The notes beneath the pieces are model-generated. The model was not told the origin of the DNA. It did not search any database and was given only the letters and a program-made list of their open reading frames with translations. Of a stretch of DNA of 5,519 nt, positions 1 to 4,937 are shown piece by piece. A program made the position numbers and the translations under genes. Positions within the stretch are counted from its first letter, which is position 1. Every line of letters starts with the position of its first letter. Source of the DNA: Rubrivivax sp. (GTDB lineage: Bacteria; Pseudomonadota; Gammaproteobacteria; Burkholderiales; Burkholderiaceae_C); NCBI GenBank assembly GCA_027484885.1, contig JAIXSD010000047.1, positions 1 through 5,519 on the forward strand, in the 5' to 3' direction.

Positions 1-995
1 CCGTAGCGCTCGTTGTAGCTCTTGAAATGGTCGAGGTCGAGCACCGCCAGCGCCAGCTGGCCGCGCTGCCGCTGGGCGCGTTTGAACTCACGCCGCAAGG
101 CCTCATCGAACTCGCGCCGGTTGGCCAGGCCGGTCAAGGCGTCCGAGCGGCTCAAGCTGCCCAGCTCGCGGTTCTTTTGCTCCAGCGCCTGCTGGGCGGC
201 CTGCAACTGCTGGGCCTGTGCCTGGACCTGCTGCTGCAACTGCTGCACACGCTGGCTTTCATCCTGCCACTGCAACCACAAGCCCTGCTGCACCCGCGCC
301 AGCGAGCGCGACACCCGCGCCAGCTCGGCCGGCTGCTCGGCCAGCGCCGCATGGCTCAGGGCCTGGGGGGCGTCGAGGGGATCGAGCTCATCCGCACGAT
401 CGGCCAGGCGACGCAAGGGGCGCAGCATCATGCGGTCCAGCACCAGCATCAGGCTCAAGCTCAGCAGCAAAACCAGGGCCAGGTCGCGCAAGAGCAAAGC
501 CGGCAGCGCTTCGCGCATGAAGGCGCGCTGCGCCGCTTCTTCCTGGGCCAGCACCTGGACCAAGGCGCCACCCGAGGCCGGTGGGCCGAGTTCGAAATCG
601 ATCTGCCGCACATCGGCCTGGCCACGCAGGCGGGTGTCGCCACGGGCGAGCACGGCGCCCTCGGGCGTTTTCAACTCGACCGACAGGACGCCGGGCCGGG
701 CTTTGAGCTTGTCGATCAAGACCTGGGTGCTGCCGCCTGGGCGCTCGCCGGCCGCAAGATCCGCCATGCTGCTGGCCAGCGCCTGACCGTAGACCTTGGG
801 CAGGGCCAACAGTTCGGCTTCAAACGCAGCAGCGTGCGCTTGGGCCTGATGGCGCAGATGGATGGCATCCGTCACGCCGACCAGAAACAGGCTCAGCAGC
901 AACACCACCCAAACGGTGCGACGACGCAGCGAAGCACCTGAAGGGGTGCGCTGGGCCATCGACGTGTCGGCAGCGGATGACGAATCGAAACTCAC
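1..995 (-). CDS. Membrane-anchored GGDEF protein (probable diguanylate cyclase), 3' end outside window
   Basis: The minus-strand frame is open from the window edge up through 995 and gives about 331 residues before it is cut off. In order: a basic N-terminus with RRR at 24-26, a first membrane helix at about 27-45, an extracytoplasmic region of about 120 residues, a second helix at about 172-186, a HAMP-like stretch beginning near RPLRRL (192-197), a Gln-rich coiled coil at about 238-283, then a GGDEF domain start with DALTGLANRR (285-294) and LDLDHFK (319-325), whose first Asp (D320) is the expected metal ligand. The family makes cyclic di-GMP from two GTP. The GGDEF signature itself, and any EAL domain, lie beyond the edge, so activity cannot be judged. 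The conserved Asn is followed by Glu (YNE) rather than the commoner Asp. I chose GTG at 995 because AAAGG sits 5 nt upstream; ATG at 959 is in frame but has no Shine-Dalgarno. The extracytoplasmic part matches no sensor family I can name. Confidence 0.92.
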   Translation of the reverse strand, partial: MSFDSSSAADTSMAQRTPSGASLRRRTVWVVLLLSLFLVGVTDAIHLRHQAQAHAAAFEAELLALPKVYGQALASSMADLAAGERPGGSTQVLIDKLKARPGVLSVELKTPEGAVLARGDTRLRGQADVRQIDFELGPPASGGALVQVLAQEEAAQRAFMREALPALLLRDLALVLLLSLSLMLVLDRMMLRPLRRLADRADELDPLDAPQALSHAALAEQPAELARVSRSLARVQQGLWLQWQDESQRVQQLQQQVQAQAQQLQAAQQALEQKNRELGSLSRSDALTGLANRREFDEALRREFKRAQRQRGQLALAVLDLDHFKSYNERY

Positions 996-1000
996 AGCGG

Positions 1001-1005
1001 CCTTT
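1001..1005 (-). promoter_or_regulatory. Ribosome binding site deciding the GTG start of the GGDEF gene
   Basis: On the minus strand AAAGG is followed by 5 nt and then GTG (995-993). The in-frame ATGs at 1028 and 959 have no purine-rich sequence at a suitable distance, which is why the GTG is preferred. Confidence 0.5.
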
Positions 1006-1145
1006 CGAAAGCAAGGGCGGCACCCCATGCGCGAGCGTGGCGCGGGCCTGAGGGGCCGGCGCAGACGCTGTGTCTTCAAATCAACTGTGTCGGCCAGGCA
1101 GCGGTGCCATACCCATGCGACTGCCTGTGTGACAGATTGTGCACG

Positions 1146-1172
1146 GCGCACAGCGCACAAAGGCGCGCACAA
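1146..1172. repeat. Three direct copies of GCGCACA with an adjacent inverted TTGTGC
   Basis: GCGCACA occurs at 1146-1152, 1153-1159 and 1165-1171; the last two extend to GCGCACAA. TTGTGC at 1137-1142 is the inverse of GCACAA at 1155-1160. The cluster lies about 150 bp upstream of the GGDEF start and could be an operator, but the match to any known regulator is unknown and GC-rich DNA makes short repeats common. Confidence 0.35.
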
Positions 1173-1255
1173 CAGCAGGGTTAATCCCAGCTTGGCGCCA
1201 ATTCGCCGCGTTTGAAGCCTGTTTTGAGGCTGTTGTGCAGCCTGAAGGTGCTGAT

Positions 1256-1273
1256 GCGGCCGAGGTCGGCCGC
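1256..1273. repeat. Perfect GC-rich palindrome just downstream of the FHA gene stop
   Basis: The arms GCGGCCGA (1256-1263) and TCGGCCGC (1266-1273) are exact reverse complements separated by GG. The palindrome begins 5 nt after the TGA of the FHA gene. It has no T-run on either strand, so it is not a standard intrinsic terminator; it could stabilise the 3' end of the transcript or assist termination. Confidence 0.4.
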
Positions 1274-1278
1274 GTCCA

Positions 1279-1932
1279 TCAGCCCTGGACGAACTGCATC
1301 TGGGTGCCGGCCAGCTCGATCACATCACCGCTCTTGAGGGCGACCGACTCGCTGGTCAGCGGCACGCCGTTGACATTGGGCCGTGCGGCACCTTCGACGT
1401 GGGCGAACACATAGCCACTGGGGCGCTTGGTGATGGAGGCCACCTGCACGCCGGGTTTGCCGACGGTGGTGACGACCTTGGTCAGGCTGACTTCACGGCC
1501 AGCCGCGGCACCGGTGAGCACACGGATGGTGGCCGGCGCAGCGGCCGAGGCCGAGGGCAGGGAGCCGAAGGACGAGGGCAGACCGAAACCGCTGGGCGCG
1601 CCCGAGCCGGGCTTGAGGATCATGGTCTTTTCGTAATCGCCGCTGTCCTCGACCAGGAACTTGATCTTGTACTTGCCGATCTCGACGATGTCGTTGTTGG
1701 CCAGCAGCTGCTTCTTGATCGCCTTGCCGTTGATGTAGGTGCCGTTGGTGGAGTTGAGGTCTTCGATGAAGACATCGGCGCCCACCATCTGCAGCACGGC
1801 ATGCTCGCCGCTGACCGCCAGGTTGTCGATCACGATATCGTTGTAGGGCCGGCGCCCGAGCGTGGTCTTGTCTTTTGTGATCTGCACGTCCTTGATCACC
1901 ACGCCGTCGAGCGACACCACCAGCTTGCCCAT
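1279..1932 (-). CDS. FHA-domain protein with a second, degenerate FHA-like domain
   Basis: The 217-residue product is predicted soluble, with no signal peptide or membrane helix. Residues about 1-94 form a canonical forkhead-associated domain: LGRR (25-28), S41 and H44 in VSGEH, and NSTNGTYING (60-69), the loop set that holds phosphothreonine. Y100-EKTMIL-106 follows, with T103 as a possible kinase target, then a Gly/Ser/Pro/Ala-rich linker (about 108-134). Residues about 136-217 look like another FHA fold: VGKP replaces the GR motif, the Ser-x-x-His element is missing (ITKRPSG instead), and only the NVNG turn and final GDVIEL strand remain, so phosphopeptide binding there is doubtful. The frame stays open upstream to 2178, but ATG 1932 has GAGG 7 nt ahead and starts directly at the first FHA strand. 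The gene follows the phosphatase by 136 bp, so it may have its own promoter. Its likely role is reader or adaptor for the neighbouring kinase (inference). Confidence 0.94.
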   Translation of the reverse strand: MGKLVVSLDGVVIKDVQITKDKTTLGRRPYNDIVIDNLAVSGEHAVLQMVGADVFIEDLNSTNGTYINGKAIKKQLLANNDIVEIGKYKIKFLVEDSGDYEKTMILKPGSGAPSGFGLPSSFGSLPSASAAAPATIRVLTGAAAGREVSLTKVVTTVGKPGVQVASITKRPSGYVFAHVEGAARPNVNGVPLTSESVALKSGDVIELAGTQMQFVQG

Positions 1933-1939
1933 GCTTTGA

Positions 1940-1943
1940 CCTC
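1940..1943 (-). promoter_or_regulatory. Ribosome binding site of the FHA gene
   Basis: On the minus strand GAGG is followed by a 7-nt spacer and ATG (1932-1930). It fixes the start inside a longer open frame whose upstream part overlaps the phosphatase gene. Confidence 0.75.
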
Positions 1944-1967
1944 GATCCTGTTGTCTTCTTACTTGTG

Positions 1968-1994
1968 TTGGCGGCAGCCCTCTGTGCGCCGCAA
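1968..1994. repeat. Interrupted inverted repeat upstream of the FHA gene
   Basis: TTG-G-CGGC (1968-1975) pairs with GCCGCAA (1988-1994), leaving one bulged G and a 12-nt loop. It lies 36 bp upstream of the FHA start, within the gap after the phosphatase gene. It could form a leader hairpin or be an operator, but it may be chance in GC-rich DNA. I saw no clear -35/-10 pair in the rest of this gap (1933-2068). Confidence 0.25.
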
Positions 1995-2068
1995 GAGTTG
2001 TGACTGCTAGAGACGATGCCCGAGTCGGCGACCGGTCACGACAGGCCTCACGGCCGAAAACCAGCCCA

Positions 2069-2857
2069 TCAGCGCTTGCCAAACGGCCACCAGGCCCGCC
2101 CTTCCGACCGCACGCGGCCCTCGGCGCGAACCAGCACCAGCGCGATATTATCCCGGCCGCCCATGTCATTGGCCCCATCTATCAAGGCTTGGGCTGCTTC
2201 AGACAAGGAAGGGTGGTTTATCAACAACTGGCGCAGGGCGTCATCGTCCAGCATATCGGACAGACCGTCCGAGCAGAACAGGTAGAGATCCCCAGGTTGA
2301 ACCTCGTGCTGGTGCAACTCCAGCATGACCGCGTCTTCCACACCGACCGCGCGGGTGACCAGGTTCTTGTTGCTGGAGAAGACCGCCTCTTCCGGCGTCA
2401 GCAGACCGGCGTCGAGTTGCTCTTGCAAGAGGGAATGGTCGCGGCTGATCTGGGTCAGCTGCCCGCCGCGCAGGCGGTAGGCGCGTGAATCACCGACATG
2501 CCCCAGCAGCAAACCCTCGGGCCGGAACACGCCCAGCACCAGGGTCGTGCCCATGCCGGCATAACGCGGGTTGGTATTGGCGGCGTTGAAGATGGCGCGG
2601 TTGGCGTTGTCCACGCAGATGTCCATGGCGCGGCGCACGTCGCCCACGCTGGCCGTGGCGCCGGCCTCTTTCAGCCACCGGCCCAGCTCGGCGCGGATGA
2701 AGCCGGTCAGCATCTGACTCGCCACTTCACCGGCGTTGTAACCCCCCATGCCATCGGCCAGCACCGCCAGACCCACGGATTCATCCAGAGCAACCGAATC
2801 CTCGTTGTTGTCGCGGGCGCGGCCGACATCGGTGGCGCTGAAGAACTCCAGGGTCAT
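2069..2857 (-). CDS. PP2C-family protein Ser/Thr phosphatase (PrpC/Stp-like)
   Basis: This 262-residue soluble, metal-dependent phosphatase is the usual length of a single-domain bacterial PP2C. It should remove phosphate from Ser/Thr residues, presumably those modified by the kinase encoded just upstream. Visible motifs are RDNNEDS (15-21), LADGMGG (33-39) with metal ligand D35, AGMGTT (100-105), GHVGDSRAYR (119-128), SRDHSL (138-143), LVTRAVG (166-172), CSDGLSDML (195-203) with D197, and GGRDNIALVLV (233-243) with D236. All the core metal-binding aspartates are present, so it should be active. The ATG overlaps the kinase TGA in an ATGA junction and has no strong Shine-Dalgarno, which suggests translational coupling and matched amounts of the two enzymes. 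The last 18 or so residues, ending WWPFGKR, are basic and have no known function. Confidence 0.97.
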   Translation of the reverse strand: MTLEFFSATDVGRARDNNEDSVALDESVGLAVLADGMGGYNAGEVASQMLTGFIRAELGRWLKEAGATASVGDVRRAMDICVDNANRAIFNAANTNPRYAGMGTTLVLGVFRPEGLLLGHVGDSRAYRLRGGQLTQISRDHSLLQEQLDAGLLTPEEAVFSSNKNLVTRAVGVEDAVMLELHQHEVQPGDLYLFCSDGLSDMLDDDALRQLLINHPSLSEAAQALIDGANDMGGRDNIALVLVRAEGRVRSEGRAWWPFGKR

Positions 2858-3939
2858 GGCTTTGTGTCTGGTTGCGATGCGGGGGGATTTTGCCCTGCTT
2901 CCGCCTTATTCAAGCGGACTGTTTGTGCAAAAGCGTCGACAGTCCCCGACTCGGGCTTCGTCGTCAGCGGCGCTTGGGCCTCCGTCCCGGAAACGGCCTC
3001 TGCCGCGGGCGCGGCGGCCGGCAGTTGCTGCAGCACGGCGTCCAGATCCTGGGCCATCTGCGCGCCGCTGGCGTAGCGCAGCTCGGGCCGCTTCTCCAGC
3101 GACAGGGCCAGCACCAGCGCAAGCGACTCGGGCAGGCCGGGGCGATGGTGGCGCACATCGGGCGGCGGCTCGTTGGCGATCTGGTACATCAGCTTGGCCA
3201 TGGAATCCGACTGATGCGGCAGGTGGCCGGTCAGCAGCTGGTAGACCATGACGCCCAGCGAGTAGAGATCGCTGCGGCCGTCCACCTTGAGCCCGGCCAG
3301 TTGCTCGGGCGACATGAAGGAGGGTGTGCCCAGAACCAGGCCGGTGCGGGTGCGGCTGCCGTCGGCAATGCGGGCGATGCCGAAATCCATGATCTTGAGC
3401 ACATCGTGCTCGCGATCCAGCATCACGTTGGCGGGCTTGATGTCGCGGTGCACAACGCCTTGGCCATGCGCGTAATCGAGGGCCAGCGCCAGGCGCCGCG
3501 CCAGGCGCAGCACCTCACGCACGGGCAGGAGCTGACCGGGCCGGGTGAAGTGGCTGAGGTCTTTGCCTTGCACATACTCCATCGCGATCCAGGCATCGGC
3601 GCCGGCCTCGCCGGCGTCGAGCACGTGCAGGATGTCAGGATGCTGCAGATGACCGGCAGCGCGCGCCTCGCGCATGAAGCGCTGGCGCACATCGATCAAA
3701 TCTTCAGCGGCGAACTCGCGCTGCAGAGCCAGGCGCTTGATGGCCACCATCTGGCCACTGGCGCGCTCGCGCGCCAGATGCACCACGGCCATGGCGCCGC
3801 GCCCCAACTCACGCTGCAGTTCATAGGCTTGCAGGCCTGGGCCGGTAGGGCTGAGTGTGGGGTAGGCCTCGGGCACGGTGGACGCATCGCCGTCCACCGC
3901 ATCGGGCTTGCCCAGCCACCGTTTCCAGAAACCTGCCAT
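2854..3939 (-). CDS. Hanks-type Ser/Thr protein kinase, soluble
   Basis: This 361-residue kinase transfers the ATP gamma-phosphate to Ser/Thr of target proteins. The domain spans about 39-305, with the glycine loop GRGAMAVV (46-53), VAIK lysine K68, helix-C glutamate E91, catalytic HRDIKPAN (164-171), DFG (185-187), an activation segment with T197 and T199 before GTPSFMSPE (204-212), DLYSLGV (224-230), and a late Arg (R288). Every catalytic residue is present. A short N-terminal extension (1-38) precedes it. The tail (about 306-361) is Ala/Pro-rich and probably disordered; it has FAQTVRL at 337-343, with T340 a possible autophosphorylation and FHA-docking site. There is no transmembrane segment or PASTA repeat, so it differs from PknB/PrkC-type receptor kinases and should be cytoplasmic. 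ATG 3939 was chosen for AAGGG 9 nt upstream; the frame continues open to 4119, but that part overlaps terC. It lies 35 bp after terC with no terminator between, so co-transcription is likely. Confidence 0.97.
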   Translation of the reverse strand: MAGFWKRWLGKPDAVDGDASTVPEAYPTLSPTGPGLQAYELQRELGRGAMAVVHLARERASGQMVAIKRLALQREFAAEDLIDVRQRFMREARAAGHLQHPDILHVLDAGEAGADAWIAMEYVQGKDLSHFTRPGQLLPVREVLRLARRLALALDYAHGQGVVHRDIKPANVMLDREHDVLKIMDFGIARIADGSRTRTGLVLGTPSFMSPEQLAGLKVDGRSDLYSLGVMVYQLLTGHLPHQSDSMAKLMYQIANEPPPDVRHHRPGLPESLALVLALSLEKRPELRYASGAQMAQDLDAVLQQLPAAAPAAEAVSGTEAQAPLTTKPESGTVDAFAQTVRLNKAEAGQNPPASQPDTKP

Positions 3940-3948
3940 GCCCGTTCG

Positions 3949-3953
3949 CCCTT
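3949..3953 (-). promoter_or_regulatory. Ribosome binding site of the kinase gene
   Basis: On the minus strand AAGGG is followed by a 9-nt spacer and ATG (3939-3937), inside the 35-bp terC-kinase gap. It supports this start over the longer upstream open frame. Confidence 0.65.
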
Positions 3954-3974
3954 GTTCTGGTGCGCAGCGGGCGC

Positions 3975-4709
3975 TCAGGCCTCGGCCGGCTTCTGCCGGG
4001 CGGCCATCCAGCGGCCCAGCACCAAGACCAGCAGCGCACCCGCCACGCCGGCACCGTAGTGCAGAGCCGGCACCACCTGGCTGCTGCCTTCCTTGGCGCC
4101 AGGGACGGTCGGCACCCAACTGCTCAGGGCCGGGTCACCCACGGCCATGGTGCCGGCGATCCAGCCCAGCAGCATGGCGCCCAGGGTGATGACGGCCGGG
4201 AAGCGATCCATCAGCTTGATCACCAGCTGGCTGCCCCAGACGATGATGGGGATGGACACCAACAGGCCAAAAATCACCAGCGGCATCTGGTGGTCGCCAC
4301 CGCTGCTTTGCGCCGCACCGGCGATGGCGATCACGTTGTCCAGGCTCATGACGAAGTCCGCCACGATCACTGTCTTGACAGCGGCCCAGAGCTTGTCGCT
4401 GGCCTGGATGTTGCCATGCTCGTCTTCATCTTCCGGTACCAGCAGCTTGATGCCGATCCACAGCAGCAAGGCGGCGCCGACGATCTTCAGATACGGCACC
4501 TGCAGCAAAGTCAGGGCAAAGAAGATCAGCACCACGCGCAGCACGATGGCGCCGGCCGTGCCCCAGATGATGCCCTTGGTGCGCTGCGCATCGGGCAGCT
4601 TGCGGCAGGCCAGGGCGATGACCACCGCGTTGTCGCCACCCAGCAGGATGTCGATCATGATGATCTGGCCCACGGCCAACCAGAATTCGGGACTCGTCAA
4701 GGTGTCCAT
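3975..4709 (-). CDS. TerC/YjbE-family integral membrane protein
   Basis: The 244-residue product has about seven predicted membrane helices: roughly 10-32, 49-69, 74-91, 110-130, 143-163, 171-189 and 213-232. The family signature appears twice, as expected for an internally duplicated fold: GGDNAVVIA (24-32) in helix 1 and SLDNVIAI (122-129) in helix 4, whose acidic residues are thought to bind metal. An acidic cytoplasmic or loop stretch PEDEDEH (92-98) separates the halves. TerC relatives have been tied to tellurite resistance, manganese efflux (E. coli Alx) and metal supply to exported enzymes (Bacillus YkoY/YceF). The substrate here is not known, and tellurite resistance should not be assumed because no other ter genes are present. 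ATG 4709 begins directly before helix 1; an in-frame ATG at 4745 would lie in the leader hairpin. The Shine-Dalgarno (GAAACGAG) is weak. The gene has its own probable promoter after the sucD terminator and leads the kinase genes. Confidence 0.95.
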   Translation of the reverse strand: MDTLTSPEFWLAVGQIIMIDILLGGDNAVVIALACRKLPDAQRTKGIIWGTAGAIVLRVVLIFFALTLLQVPYLKIVGAALLLWIGIKLLVPEDEDEHGNIQASDKLWAAVKTVIVADFVMSLDNVIAIAGAAQSSGGDHQMPLVIFGLLVSIPIIVWGSQLVIKLMDRFPAVITLGAMLLGWIAGTMAVGDPALSSWVPTVPGAKEGSSQVVPALHYGAGVAGALLVLVLGRWMAARQKPAEA

Positions 4710-4743
4710 ACTCGTTTCAACAGTTGCTGCCTGCCGGGGGCGC

Positions 4744-4760
4744 ACGCCAGATCTTGGCGT
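4744..4760. repeat. Hairpin-forming inverted repeat in the terC leader
   Basis: ACGCCA (4744-4749) and TGGCGT (4755-4760) are exact reverse complements around a 5-nt loop. The hairpin sits between the proposed -10 box and the terC start, so it would be near the 5' end of the transcript. It could affect translation or mRNA stability. It does not resemble the manganese yybP-ykoY riboswitch known from some TerC-family genes. Confidence 0.35.
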
Positions 4761-4768
4761 CGCGCCCC

Positions 4769-4774
4769 ACTATA
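4769..4774 (-). promoter_or_regulatory. Probable -10 box (TATAGT) of the terC promoter
   Basis: The minus strand reads CGC-TATAGT-GGGG, a 5/6 match to the sigma-70 -10 consensus, giving a leader of about 50-55 nt before terC. The -35 region is unclear: GTGCTT lies at a 16-nt spacing but matches poorly, while the better hexamer TTGAAC is only 11 nt away. The position, between the sucD terminator and terC, favours a real promoter. Confidence 0.45.
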
Positions 4775-4805
4775 GCGAAGGCATGGTTCAAAGCACGCAG
4801 ACATG

Positions 4806-4830
4806 AAAAAAGGGGCTGCTGCCCCTTTTT
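4806..4830 (-). terminator. Intrinsic (Rho-independent) terminator of the suc operon
   Basis: On the minus strand a 10-bp perfect stem AAAAAGGGGC / GCCCCTTTTT closes a 4-nt AGCA loop and is followed by a run of six T (4811-4806). It is about 108 bp past the sucD stop. Because the A and T tracts are symmetrical, the element could also terminate plus-strand transcripts, though no plus-strand gene ends here. Confidence 0.94.
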
Positions 4831-4937
4831 GCGTGGCTGCACGGCGGAGCGTGCAGTCTGGTGCCAGGCGAGGCCGGCGCGATGCGTGAAATTACGCATT
4901 CGGCACCGGCCGGCCGCCGTGGCCAGCTCTCAGCGAA
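4831..4937 (-). other. Structured 3' untranslated region of sucD, possible 3'-end-derived small RNA
   Basis: Between the sucD stop and the terminator the sequence can form two more hairpins. CTGCAC (4837-4842) pairs with GTGCAG (4851-4856) around 8 nt. ATGCGT (4882-4887) pairs with ACGCAT (4894-4899) around a 6-nt AT-rich loop, and outer arms GGCCGG (4872-4877) and CCGGCC (4906-4911) extend it imperfectly. No coding frame is convincing. In E. coli the small RNA SdhX is processed from the 3' UTR after sucD; whether anything similar is made here is inference, and I recognise no homology to SdhX. Confidence 0.35.

Larger units (their letters stand above)
996..1278. other. Intergenic region between the FHA gene and the GGDEF gene
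   Basis: About 283 bp with no convincing gene. It holds a GC-rich palindrome just after the FHA stop (1256-1273), a small inverted repeat agcct/aggct (1216-1220 and 1227-1231, 6-nt loop), a perfect 10-bp palindrome TTGGCGCCAA (1192-1201), and three copies of GCGCACA between 1146 and 1171. A promoter for the GGDEF gene probably lies here. The best minus-strand match I found is CTGTCA (1135-1130), an 18-nt spacer, then TATGGC (1111-1106), which is too weak to call. There is no U-tract-type terminator. Confidence 0.6.

Noticed and set aside
183..254. CAG/CTG-rich tract as a repeat element
   Set aside because: The tract is Gln codons of the coiled coil in the GGDEF protein, irregularly spaced with Leu, Ala and Val codons, and is not a tandem repeat.
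27..941. A 304-codon plus-strand open frame
   Set aside because: The opposite strand encodes an unmistakable GGDEF protein with membrane helices and coiled coil; the plus-strand product is Leu/Gln-rich low-complexity sequence.
1106..1135. Sigma-70 promoter for the GGDEF gene (CTGTCA, 18-nt spacer, TATGGC)
   Set aside because: The -10 match is only 3/6 and the spacer is not optimal; too weak to call as a feature.
1279..2178. A longer 299-residue version of the FHA protein starting at 2178
   Set aside because: The extra 82 residues overlap the phosphatase end, look like non-coding translation, and ATG 1932 has a good ribosome binding site at the start of the FHA domain.
1279..3939. Remnant of a type VI secretion regulatory locus (PpkA-PppA-Fha)
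   Set aside because: No Tss/Tag structural genes are present, the kinase has no membrane or vWA region, and the FHA protein is short and carries a second FHA-like domain.
2872..4059. A 395-codon plus-strand open frame antisense to the kinase
   Set aside because: It mirrors the kinase gene exactly, gives a His/Gln/Gly-rich product with no recognisable domain, and such antisense frames are expected in GC-rich coding DNA.
2854..4119. A longer 421-residue version of the kinase starting at 4119
   Set aside because: The extra 60 residues are out-of-frame terC sequence rich in Gly/Arg/Ala; ATG 3939 has its own ribosome binding site in the intergenic gap.
3975..4709. Part of a tellurite-resistance operon
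   Set aside because: Only a TerC/YjbE-type protein is present, without TerA, B, D, E or Z genes; the family is widespread and mostly concerned with metal handling.
3855..4775. A 306-codon plus-strand frame antisense to terC
   Set aside because: It is a His/Gln/Asp-rich shadow product with no domain, and terC on the minus strand is clear.
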